A stretch of DNA of 64,000 bases from Candidatus Saccharimonadota bacterium (GTDB lineage Bacteria; Patescibacteriota; Saccharimonadia; Saccharimonadales; UBA4665): the NCBI GenBank assembly GCA_029288365.1, contig JARIHI010000005.1, forward strand, positions 62,001-126,000. Reading direction: 5' to 3'. The notes under the pieces are model-generated. The model made no database searches and was not told where the DNA came from. It saw nothing but the letters and a program-made list of their open reading frames with translations. A program made the position numbers and the translations under genes. Position 1 is the stretch's first letter. Each line of letters starts with the position of its first letter. Shown one piece after another: positions 24,878 through 33,084 of the stretch.

Positions 24878-25693
24878 TTAGAGTAGGTAGCTCGCACCGT
24901 TTTTGGCTATCATACCCTCTGACTCCAACGCACCCAGTACCTCAGCCAGTCGTTTATCCTGAATGACGTATTGTAGCTCTTCGTATGTCTGCGAATGAAT
25001 ACTCAGCAGCCGAATAACTTTGCCGCGAATTTGGCGCATGGAACCGTGAAAACGACTTTGCTTGGTATACGCTTTGCTGAGTCTAGTAAAGTTACCCTGC
25101 GTTTGCTTAAGGTAGGACCCATAGTCCATCAAGGCCCAGTAAAATACGCGCGGTTCCTTAGAGTCTATGGTCTGCGTAATTATTGGTGTTAATTCTTTAT
25201 CAGAAATAGCTTGTTGATCGGCAAAAAAATGATGAATATAAACTGTACGGATATTGGTTTCGATAAAAATGGCTGGTTGGTTAAACGCATAGGCCAAAAT
25301 AGCGCCAGCAGTATTTTTGCCAATACCGGGTAGCTTGACCAGCTCTGCTTCGATGACAGGAACGCGGCCATTGTATTCTTTATAAATTACTTGTGCAGCT
25401 TGCCACAGGAATTTCGCTCGTCGGTTATACCCTAATCCTTGCCAGAGTCGCAATACATCGCCTAAAGGTGCTTCTGCAAGTAGTCGAACGTTTGGAAACT
25501 GCTTTAAAAAACTATGGTACTTTGGAATAACTCTGTTGACCTGGGTTTGCTGGAGCATAATTTCACTTACCATGATCTTGTATGGATCAAAGTTCCCGTT
25601 ACGATCAGGCTGGCGCCATGGCAAGTCATGACGTCCAAACCTCTTATAGTAATTCCGTAATTCCTGATGAAAATAATGGTAGCGATCACTCAT
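24878..25693 (-). CDS. MutY-like A/G-specific adenine glycosylase lacking cysteines
   Basis: 271 residues, HhH-GPD fold. LPWR (24-27), MVSEIMLQQTQV (41-52, with E44 matching MutY Glu37), LWQGLGYNRRA (84-94) and the hairpin LPGIGKNTAGA (121-131) are MutY features. Two things are odd. The protein has no cysteine at all, so the usual C-terminal [4Fe-4S] cluster is absent. Also the catalytic Asp of the DGNV motif is Glu145 in IETNIRTV. The NUDIX-like 8-oxoG recognition domain is also missing, as the protein is shorter than classical MutY (about 350). TATGAT lies 9 bases before ATG. Confidence 0.85.
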   Translation of the reverse strand: MSDRYHYFHQELRNYYKRFGRHDLPWRQPDRNGNFDPYKIMVSEIMLQQTQVNRVIPKYHSFLKQFPNVRLLAEAPLGDVLRLWQGLGYNRRAKFLWQAAQVIYKEYNGRVPVIEAELVKLPGIGKNTAGAILAYAFNQPAIFIETNIRTVYIHHFFADQQAISDKELTPIITQTIDSKEPRVFYWALMDYGSYLKQTQGNFTRLSKAYTKQSRFHGSMRQIRGKVIRLLSIHSQTYEELQYVIQDKRLAEVLGALESEGMIAKNGASYLL

Positions 25694-25756
25694 CTTAGAG
25701 CTATCATAACAATTTATGATATAGGCTGAAATACAGTCATCTATGGCAGCATAAAT

Positions 25757-27802
25757 TTAATAATTTATGAGAAGTCCAGTAGTTGCCGTGACATCGCTGA
25801 TTTTCTTTGGCTCGCCCCCATCAATATTAACTACGTAGTCGGCGGTTTCATTATTGTTTTGCACGCGATATAAAATAGTATTTTTATTCATCCAGTGTAG
25901 CGGCATTGTTAACCCGCTGACGGTAACTATAACCTTGTCTTCCGATTTTTGTTTATGCAAAAGTAGCACTCCTTTACCGTCGCGATTATCTACCGATACG
26001 CTCTGATTGCCACCAGGAGCCAATACATATTGATGATTAGCGTACAGATCGGCAGGTGGATTACCTTTTTTAGCAGCGTTATTGCCAACAGTATATATGT
26101 ACCAGCCGTCAGGTGTTTCAAGCGCCAGGTCAGTTGCGTTAGTGCGTACTAGCGTACCAATTTGTTTGTTAGCAAGTATGGTTTGTTTGCCACCGCCATC
26201 AATACGAGCTTTGTAAAAACCCGGCTGTATTTTTGGGTCACTCGGAGCAACAACGTAATATATTGAGCTGTCTATACTGGCAATCCCATTGAAATAATCA
26301 CTTGCCGCTACAAGGCTCTGAGCGTTCTCCTCAGTATTGTACGAAGCAAGGCGTTGGCGTTGGGCATATGCCGCACTAGGTGCAGCATAAGTGGCTACGT
26401 AAACCAAGTGGTTGCCCGACCAATCAATGAGCTGTATCCGTGCTGCATCATCAACAACTTTTGATTGACCTGATTTTGTATCTATTAGCGTTAATGTATC
26501 AAGCAAATATTTATTAGCGTCACGCTTGTTCCCGCGTGATGATACTAAAGCTGCCAACGCTCCGTCAGGACTGACTGAAACACTCATGCCATCCCGCCGT
26601 TCAGAACCGGTCCCGGCAAGTAATAGTTGTTTGTTTTTCCCGTCTACGTCTACTTTGTATACGTCATATTTACCACTTTGCTTACTGACATATACCACCG
26701 GTTGTGCTGGAACCATTCGCACTGTAAAGACAGTTTTAGTAGTTGCATTGAAGTTTAGCACCTCACTGCGATAACCTTTTGACGTAACTTTTGCTTTGAT
26801 AGTGTCATTTTCGGGGTTGCTAAGCGTAAGTACTACCTTCCCATTCTTATCCGCAAACGCGCTAGCTTCACCATTGACAACCTCTGCTTCACCTATTGGT
26901 TTGCCTGACAGATAATCAGTTAACCGAAAAACATATTGTGCACCTACTGCCTGTAAAGAAACATTCGGTAATGGATTTGACCCCCAGCCAATAGTAATTT
27001 GCTTGTGTACTGGCGCAAAAGCTACTCTTTCAATTGTAAGCTCTTGCGATCCAAGCTTGATTTGGTGAAATGCAGCAAGGCCATCTCCGTTGGTTTTGGT
27101 CTTGAGTAAGCCTAAGTTTACCGTGACGTTTTTTAGCGGCAAACCGGAAGATTGGTCAATGATTTTTATAGAAGCACTGCTTCGTACCCCTACACTGTTT
27201 AATATAAAGTAACGACTCGTCGGCCATGCAACCGAGCCAACAAGCAGCATGATAATTGTTAAAATTGTACCCCATCGCGTCCACTTGTTTGCCCACCAGC
27301 CAGAGAAAAAACTTTTCACTCTTTCTTTCAGTGATGGCTTTGTAGCACCGATTGCCTTTGTGGCTGTTGCGGCATCTTCGGCAGCCAAAACTTTGTCTGA
27401 TTCTTCACGGGTAATTTCATCGACAGTCTTGTCGATCCCTGGATCATCCAAAGGATCTTTTTCTTTCATTGTGCTTTCGGTTACCAATTCAGCCTCTTCT
27501 GTTTTCTCTGGCTCTGTTGCTGCTTCTGATACCCCTTCTGATGGCAAGGGTATCACTTTTTCGTGGGTAGATAGTGCCAAACCTTTTTTCAGATCCCCGG
27601 GTACTTCAGGTGCAGTTTTAGTGCCCGCAAAGATATCAATTTCCGGCGGTACAGCATCAACTGGTTCTACCGATTTTATCGGTTCATTGACCTTTTCCGG
27701 TACAGCGTCGGGTTGATGCAAGTCCATCATGGCATCAACCTTTTTTTCTAACTCTTCATGAGTTGATGAGTTTTTATCATCTTTGTTTTTACTTAAACGC
27801 AT
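25757..27802 (-). CDS. Large membrane-anchored protein with PEGA/carboxypeptidase-regulatory-like and propeller-like domains
   Basis: 681 residues. An acidic cytoplasmic region (1-165) precedes one membrane helix (about 178-200). Outside, a domain about 205-275 (SIKIIDQSSGLPLKNVTVNLG) and another about 285-360 look like carboxypeptidase-regulatory or PEGA-type beta sandwiches. The rest (about 370-675) has TolB/PD40-like blade motifs: VYVSKQSGKYDVYKVDVDGK, MSVSVSPDGALAALVSS, YVVNIDGGEPKKISD. This layout suggests an envelope sensor or scaffold; the function is unknown. A promoter TTGATA-18-TATACT lies upstream, with AGGA before ATG. Confidence 0.78.
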   Translation of the reverse strand: MRLSKNKDDKNSSTHEELEKKVDAMMDLHQPDAVPEKVNEPIKSVEPVDAVPPEIDIFAGTKTAPEVPGDLKKGLALSTHEKVIPLPSEGVSEAATEPEKTEEAELVTESTMKEKDPLDDPGIDKTVDEITREESDKVLAAEDAATATKAIGATKPSLKERVKSFFSGWWANKWTRWGTILTIIMLLVGSVAWPTSRYFILNSVGVRSSASIKIIDQSSGLPLKNVTVNLGLLKTKTNGDGLAAFHQIKLGSQELTIERVAFAPVHKQITIGWGSNPLPNVSLQAVGAQYVFRLTDYLSGKPIGEAEVVNGEASAFADKNGKVVLTLSNPENDTIKAKVTSKGYRSEVLNFNATTKTVFTVRMVPAQPVVYVSKQSGKYDVYKVDVDGKNKQLLLAGTGSERRDGMSVSVSPDGALAALVSSRGNKRDANKYLLDTLTLIDTKSGQSKVVDDAARIQLIDWSGNHLVYVATYAAPSAAYAQRQRLASYNTEENAQSLVAASDYFNGIASIDSSIYYVVAPSDPKIQPGFYKARIDGGGKQTILANKQIGTLVRTNATDLALETPDGWYIYTVGNNAAKKGNPPADLYANHQYVLAPGGNQSVSVDNRDGKGVLLLHKQKSEDKVIVTVSGLTMPLHWMNKNTILYRVQNNNETADYVVNIDGGEPKKISDVTATTGLLINY

Positions 27803-27821
27803 ATGCTTTTCCTAGAGCTAT

Positions 27822-27862
27822 AGTATACCAGTTAGCAGGTTATTGTATCAATCTGATACTAT
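27822..27862. promoter_or_regulatory. Divergent promoter region with inverted repeat between 27802 gene and pyrE
   Basis: Minus strand: TTGATA (27846-27851), 18 bp, TATACT (27822-27827). Plus strand: TACTAT (27857-27862) upstream of pyrE. A perfect inverted repeat GTATCA-ATC-TGATAC (27845-27859) overlaps the minus -35 and the plus -10 and may be an operator acting on both genes. Confidence 0.6.
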
Positions 27863-27885
27863 GGAAGAAATAAGTTGGAGGAGCT

Positions 27886-28500
27886 ATGAGTCGCATATCA
27901 GATGCAACGAAAAAACGTGTCGCAGAAACTTTTGCTAAAAATGGACTGTTAAAATTTGGTGAATTTACTTTGAAGAGCGGTATTGTGTCACCATTTTACA
28001 TTGACTTACGTAAAGCGCAGTCTCATCCTGAAGTATTCCACGCAGTTACCGATGCTTACGCTGAAATAATTAATGACACTGACCCTTCAGTTCTTATAGC
28101 TGGTATTCCGGAAGCTGCAACTCCGCTAGCAGCGGCTGTTGGCTATAAAATGAACCGCATCCTAGTGCAACCCAGAAAAGTTGTTAAAGATCATGGTACA
28201 AAAAGTTCTGTGGAAGGAGATTTTAAGCCAGGTGATCAGGTAATTTTGCTTGACGACCTTATTACAAAAGGTGATTCAAAAATTGAAGCAATTAAACAAG
28301 TTGAAGACGCTGGCCTGAAAGTTTCCAAGCTTATCATACTTATTGATCGTGAACAGGGCGGCATGCAAATGATCCGAAATGCTGGCTACGAAGTTGAGGC
28401 CGCTTTTACCATTTCCGAGCTGATGGACGCATTATTAGAGCTTGGTAAGCTTGATCAGTCTCAATACGATGCTATTACCACCTTTATCAAAAACAACTAG
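27886..28500 (+). CDS. pyrE: Orotate phosphoribosyltransferase
   Basis: 204 residues with the type I phosphoribosyltransferase fold. LKSGIVSPFYIDLRKA (29-44) binds orotate, VLVQPRKVVKDHGTKS-like region follows, and the PRPP loop is VILLDDLITKGDS (119-131). It converts orotate and PRPP to OMP. A strong RBS (GGAGG, 5 bases) precedes ATG 27886. It is convergent with pyrF, and their stop codons interlock in CTAG (28497-28500). Confidence 0.95.
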   Translation: MSRISDATKKRVAETFAKNGLLKFGEFTLKSGIVSPFYIDLRKAQSHPEVFHAVTDAYAEIINDTDPSVLIAGIPEAATPLAAAVGYKMNRILVQPRKVVKDHGTKSSVEGDFKPGDQVILLDDLITKGDSKIEAIKQVEDAGLKVSKLIILIDREQGGMQMIRNAGYEVEAAFTISELMDALLELGKLDQSQYDAITTFIKNN

Positions 28501-29318
28501 TTACGATAAAGATTAATTGTGTTGCGCAGCGTCTGGGTTTCTTTACGAGCATTTTTGGCAAAATCTTTGTCACTTGATGCGTAAATGATATTTCGAGCAG
28601 AATTAATAATGATACCCTGGCCCTTACTATTGCAACCTGCCTTTACTGTTTGTTCAATGTTGCCTCCCTGTGCACCAATACCAGGCACCAAAAATAGCAT
28701 GTCTTCACCAACAAGTTCGCGAATTTCTGCTATTTCCTGCGGATATGTGCCACCAGCAACTAAGGCACAATTATTATTTCCGTTCCATTCGTCTCGAACT
28801 TTTTCTGCTACAACCTGGTACAACCTTTTACCATTCACCCGTAAGTCTTGAAACTCACCAGCTCCTGGATTAGACGTTCGACAAAGAACAATGATACCTT
28901 TATCGGTTCGATCTAAGAAGGGTTTGAGCGATTCACGGCCCATATACGGATGTATCGTAATGGCATCAACTTGTAAATATTCGAAAGCATACTCAATGTA
29001 CCCAAGGTTAGTTGTGCCAATATCGGCTCGTTTAGCATCTAGAATAATTGGTACATTAGGCGCTATTCTGTGGATATAATCACAGGTCTGTTTTAGCTCA
29101 TGTAAGCCTTCTGCTCCTGTAGCCTCATAAAAGGCACTGTTAGGTTTATAGGCGCACACCAGGTCTTTCGTTGCATCAATAATGGCTGCATTAAATTCCA
29201 CACGAGCTTGCGGGCCACGTAAATGTTTAGGCAGCTTTTCGGGGTCACTATCTAGCCCTACACATACTAGTGAGTTATTTTGCTTTACAGCTCTTGCTAT
29301 TTTTTCCCGAAAGTTCAT
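28497..29318 (-). CDS. pyrF: Orotidine 5'-phosphate decarboxylase, type II
   Basis: 273 residues. VGLDSDPEKLP (20-30), the catalytic ILDAKRADIGTT (92-103; D94, K96, D99 tetrad) and HPYMGRESLKPF are those of the longer type II enzymes. It decarboxylates OMP to UMP. It lies six bases after prs in the same orientation, so the two are co-transcribed, linking PRPP supply to its use. It ends head-on with pyrE. Confidence 0.95.
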   Translation of the reverse strand: MNFREKIARAVKQNNSLVCVGLDSDPEKLPKHLRGPQARVEFNAAIIDATKDLVCAYKPNSAFYEATGAEGLHELKQTCDYIHRIAPNVPIILDAKRADIGTTNLGYIEYAFEYLQVDAITIHPYMGRESLKPFLDRTDKGIIVLCRTSNPGAGEFQDLRVNGKRLYQVVAEKVRDEWNGNNNCALVAGGTYPQEIAEIRELVGEDMLFLVPGIGAQGGNIEQTVKAGCNSKGQGIIINSARNIIYASSDKDFAKNARKETQTLRNTINLYRN

Positions 29319-29324
29319 ATATTT

Positions 29325-30293
29325 TTACCTCTGATTTTTACCGTCGAATAGTGCCGAAACCGACGACCCGGCAAATATAGCACGGATCGCGTCTGCAATC
29401 AGTGGTGCAATTGTAACTATTTCAATTTTTGCTTGATCATCAGGTACCGGCAATGTATTCGTCACGATAACTTTTTTGAACGCTGACTTTTCAATCCTTG
29501 TGACCGCAGGATCAGATAAAACTCCGTGAGTTGCCAGGCCATAAATATCCTTTGCGCCATGTTCAGCTAACAAATCTGCTGCGGCGCAAAGTGTACCAGC
29601 TGTGTCAATCATGTCATCAACCACAATACAATTTTTGCCTTTGACTTCTCCTATCAAGTATTTTGCTTCTACACTATTTTTTACTGTTGCCGAACGATGC
29701 TTATGTATAATAGCCATATCACAATCTAGTGCACTAGCATATCGTTCTGCAGTTTTTACGCCACCTGCATCTGGTGATACTATAATTAAATTGCTTATGT
29801 CTATACTTTCTTTTACGTACGTAATGAGCGCGGGCATAGCAATGAGATGATCGAATGGACCTTCAAAAAATCCCTGAGTTTGCCCCGAGTGTAAGTCAAC
29901 ACTCATAATACGATCAGCGCCAGCAGAGGCCAGCAAGTCAATAATCAGCCGTGCTGCAATTGGTTCACGACCGTTAGCCTTACGATCTTGACGGGCATAT
30001 CCTAAGAACGGGCAAACAGCAGTAATAGAGTGGGCAGAAGAGCGTTTTGCGGCATCAATCATAAGTGCTTGCTCTACAATTGCGTCATTAATAGCGCCGC
30101 TATGTGTTTGCATAACGAATACATCAGTACCCCTGACTGATTCATCTAGTCGACATCCGATTTCGCCATTTGCAAAATTTTCTAAACTAACTTTTGCAAG
30201 CGGGATACCTAGACATTCAGCAATTTCGTCGGCAAGCCCTGGGTAGGTACGGCCTGTCATAAGCTTCAGTTGGCGGTCACCTACCTTTGTCAT
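29325..30293 (-). CDS. prs: Ribose-phosphate pyrophosphokinase
   Basis: 322 residues, the usual length. FANGEIGCRLDESVRG (40-55), LGYARQDRK (98-106), the catalytic DLHSGQTQGFF (133-143, His134) and the PRPP loop VVDDMIDTAGTL (223-234) are present. It makes PRPP from ribose-5-phosphate and ATP for nucleotide, NAD and tRNA-related pathways. It diverges from pyrC over 57 bp. TACACT (30300-30305) lies 6 bases before ATG, without RBS, so the mRNA is probably leaderless. Confidence 0.95.
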   Translation of the reverse strand: MTKVGDRQLKLMTGRTYPGLADEIAECLGIPLAKVSLENFANGEIGCRLDESVRGTDVFVMQTHSGAINDAIVEQALMIDAAKRSSAHSITAVCPFLGYARQDRKANGREPIAARLIIDLLASAGADRIMSVDLHSGQTQGFFEGPFDHLIAMPALITYVKESIDISNLIIVSPDAGGVKTAERYASALDCDMAIIHKHRSATVKNSVEAKYLIGEVKGKNCIVVDDMIDTAGTLCAAADLLAEHGAKDIYGLATHGVLSDPAVTRIEKSAFKKVIVTNTLPVPDDQAKIEIVTIAPLIADAIRAIFAGSSVSALFDGKNQR

Positions 30294-30350
30294 GTCGTCA
30301 GTGTATCACATCCTTTGTCGAGGCATATAATGAGGTGGTATAGTGAAGTT

Positions 30351-31409
30351 ATGGTCGACACAATTACTTTGCCTGGACTAATCGACCCTCATGTACACTT
30401 GCGTGACCCCGGACAAACTCATAAAGAAGACTTTTATACTGGCACCGTGGCAGCACTTGCTGGCGGCTATACAACTGTCGTTGATATGCCAAACAATAGC
30501 GAACCGATTACTACCGCGGATCGCTTAGAAGCTAAAATAGCCAGTGCTCAAGCAAAAACCGTAGCGAACATAGGATTTCATTTTGGTACGCTCGGTGATA
30601 ATTTTGGTGAATTCGAAAAGGTAATAGATAAGGTTATCGGACTCAAAATTTACATGAATGTAACTACCGGTGGTTATAAAATCGACGCTTATAAACTTAT
30701 CGAAATATATAAAGCGTGGCCAAATCAAAAACCTATCCTGTTGCATGCTGAGGACGATGTATCGGACATAGTACTAAAAACACTCAGAGAAGTACCGACT
30801 AAGACTCATATATGTCATGTATCCAGCCAAGCTGAGTTAGAGTTTGTTATACGTGCCAAAGAAGCCGGACTGCCTATTAGTTGCGGCGTCACCCCTCACC
30901 ACCTCTTTTTAACTGATGAGGATGCAAAACGACTCGGTCCATATGGACACATGAAGCCCTATTTAAAAAAGCAAAAAGATGTCGATTTCTTGTGGAGTCA
31001 CATGGACGCCATTGACATTATCGAATCAGATCATGCACCACATACCAAAGCGGAAAAAACTGGCACTACTCCGCCATTTGGTGTTCCAGGATTAGAGACT
31101 ACCCTACCACTCATGTTGACTGCGCAACAGGAAGGGAAAATATCTCATAATAAATTGCTATCGTTACTATATGAAAAACCAAAACATCTATTTAATATCC
31201 CGACTGACGACACGACTCGCATTGAGGTAAGTATGGAGCCTTATGAAATTAAAGATGAAGATTTGCACACGAAAGCCGGCTGGAGCCCGTTTACCGGTAA
31301 ACAAGTAATTGGCAAAGTTAGGAAAGTTTACATCCGCGATAAATTAGTTTTCGCCGATAATAGGGTTACTATTCGGCCCGGCGAGGGAAATATTATACCT
31401 GCTCTTTGA
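30351..31409 (+). CDS. pyrC: Dihydroorotase
   Basis: 352 residues from ATG 30351. GLIDPHVHLRDPG (9-21, zinc ligands H14 and H16), the HAEDD segment, HICHVSS, and ESDHAPHTK (catalytic Asp) show a class I-type amidohydrolase. It cyclises carbamoyl-aspartate to dihydroorotate. The upstream in-frame ATGs are rejected because TATAGT (30339-30344) lies 6 bases before ATG 30351, a leaderless arrangement. It overlaps pyrD convergently by 17 bases. At 352 residues it is on the short side for the class I family (about 420). Confidence 0.92.
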   Translation: MVDTITLPGLIDPHVHLRDPGQTHKEDFYTGTVAALAGGYTTVVDMPNNSEPITTADRLEAKIASAQAKTVANIGFHFGTLGDNFGEFEKVIDKVIGLKIYMNVTTGGYKIDAYKLIEIYKAWPNQKPILLHAEDDVSDIVLKTLREVPTKTHICHVSSQAELEFVIRAKEAGLPISCGVTPHHLFLTDEDAKRLGPYGHMKPYLKKQKDVDFLWSHMDAIDIIESDHAPHTKAEKTGTTPPFGVPGLETTLPLMLTAQQEGKISHNKLLSLLYEKPKHLFNIPTDDTTRIEVSMEPYEIKDEDLHTKAGWSPFTGKQVIGKVRKVYIRDKLVFADNRVTIRPGEGNIIPAL

Positions 31410-32469
31410 TTTCTTGGGCCAACTTTGGGTTCCACATGGCGCCAGTTACTGATAGTACGATATCTGCACCCTTATCTTGGTATGCCTGAAAATTTGCTGC
31501 ACTCTGTACTCCACCGATACCAATAATTTTATAATCAAGGCCGAACTCTTGACGGTAATTTGCAAGCTGAGCAACCATTTCAAGCCCCGCACTTAGGATG
31601 GCATGACCGCTAATACCAGGTTTAGTCCTCGCCGCTCCTCCTGGAAATGCTTGCTTACCAGTTTCATCCACTAAACGAGCTGCGATGGTATTAATAGCAC
31701 TTATGCCATCAACCAATGGACCAATTTCTTGTACAAAACCCTTCAGTGCTAATTTGTCAGTAAAGTATGTAATCTTAACGACAAGCTTTACATCGTCAAC
31801 TGCCGCTCTTACTGTTTCTACAATTTGTTTAGTTGCCTTAGTATCAAAACAAAGTAATTCACTACTGCCTTCATTGGGACAGCTTAAGTTAATTTCAATG
31901 ACACGAGCACCTGTTTCTTTCAAAAGTTTCACACCCTCAACATGGTCCTGGACAAACGCCTCGTGTCCATGCCCGCGATCAGTACCCTGAAAAGCTACTA
32001 ACATTGCCTGCCCCTTACCCACTGTTTGGAATGCCCGTTTTATTTCCGGCTGCCATACCTCTGGCTCAAACGAGGGAATGCCGTATGAGTTTGCTATAGA
32101 AAGTGGCATAGCATAATCACTCGCTGTTTGTAGAGGCGTGTCCGTAGCAAAAGGATCTAGCTGCTCAGCCAGGGCTACAGGCAGAACGTTAGGGACAGGA
32201 TGACAGGGATAGTCATGAGTACGAACCGATTTGAATGTAACAATATCAAAACCCTTGTCAAAGGCAGCTTTCACAAATCGAGCGCCTGGGAGAGGACCAG
32301 CAGCAATACCAAACGGCAAATATACGGGGGTACCAAAAAAGTCATACTGCGGCTCACCAGTATTGTGGAACACTCCGTTGTCTGCGAAGTCACCGAATGG
32401 CCCTTGTTCTAAATTTTCATAATAGGTTTTTGTTGTATCGTACAATGGCTTTAAACCGACTTGCGACAT
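31393..32469 (-). CDS. pyrD: Dihydroorotate dehydrogenase
   Basis: 358 residues, FMN TIM barrel. LPFGIAAGPLPGARFV, VIEINLSCPNEGSSELLC and IIGIGGVQSA with ADIVLSVTGAMW are the DHOD signature regions. The NLSCPN motif is that of the wider family. No N-terminal membrane helix is seen, so it is not a typical class 2 enzyme, and the electron acceptor is uncertain. It oxidises dihydroorotate to orotate. TATGAT lies 6 bases before ATG 32469. No carAB or pyrB is in the window. Confidence 0.88.
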   Translation of the reverse strand: MSQVGLKPLYDTTKTYYENLEQGPFGDFADNGVFHNTGEPQYDFFGTPVYLPFGIAAGPLPGARFVKAAFDKGFDIVTFKSVRTHDYPCHPVPNVLPVALAEQLDPFATDTPLQTASDYAMPLSIANSYGIPSFEPEVWQPEIKRAFQTVGKGQAMLVAFQGTDRGHGHEAFVQDHVEGVKLLKETGARVIEINLSCPNEGSSELLCFDTKATKQIVETVRAAVDDVKLVVKITYFTDKLALKGFVQEIGPLVDGISAINTIAARLVDETGKQAFPGGAARTKPGISGHAILSAGLEMVAQLANYRQEFGLDYKIIGIGGVQSAANFQAYQDKGADIVLSVTGAMWNPKLAQEIKEQV

Positions 32470-32525
32470 ACTTTCATCATATCAGCTACTGACGTGCCCT
32501 GCTAATAAAGCGTATACTTAGACGT

Positions 32526-33053
32526 ATGGAAACGTTTGTATTAGGTGGCGGATGTTTTTGGTGTCTGGACCCGGTGTTTCGCAGGCTTAAAGGTGTTACT
32601 AATGTGGTAGTTGGCTATGCTGGTGGCAATGTGGAGTCGCCAGATTATTATCAAGTCTCCTCAGGAACTACCGGACACGCCGAAGTGGTCAAGGTTAACT
32701 TTGATGCAGCTACTCTACCCGCAGAAGATCTACTCGATTTGTTTTTCTTGATTCATGACCCGACTACACTGAATCGCCAAGGTAACGACGTTGGTACTCA
32801 ATATCGCTCAATTATGCTGTATAGCGATGGCACGCAAAAAGCTGTTTTTGAAAAGGCTATTCAACGCGCTACAAAACATTGGAATGACCCTATCGTAACC
32901 GAGCTAAAACCACTTGAAGTATTTTATGAAGCAGAGGCTGAACATCAAGATTACTTCAATAAGAATCCGGCTGCTGGTTATTGTACTATTGTTATCGAGC
33001 CTAAAATTATTAAAGCCCGTAAGGCTTACAAAAAATACTTCAAAGAGTCCTGA
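32526..33053 (+). CDS. msrA: Peptide-methionine (S)-S-oxide reductase
   Basis: 175 residues. The MsrA active site GGGCFWCLDPVFRRLKGV (7-24) has the catalytic Cys10 and Cys13 nearby; GYAGG, HAEVVKV and the YEAEAEHQDYF motif near the C-terminus agree. It repairs oxidised methionine S-epimers using thioredoxin-type reductants. TATACT (32513-32518) lies 7 bases before ATG 32526 with a TGACG-type -35, a leaderless arrangement. It diverges from pyrD. Confidence 0.95.
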   Translation: METFVLGGGCFWCLDPVFRRLKGVTNVVVGYAGGNVESPDYYQVSSGTTGHAEVVKVNFDAATLPAEDLLDLFFLIHDPTTLNRQGNDVGTQYRSIMLYSDGTQKAVFEKAIQRATKHWNDPIVTELKPLEVFYEAEAEHQDYFNKNPAAGYCTIVIEPKIIKARKAYKKYFKES

Positions 33054-33084
33054 GCTTGCCGCATAAAATCTACCACTAAAGTGC

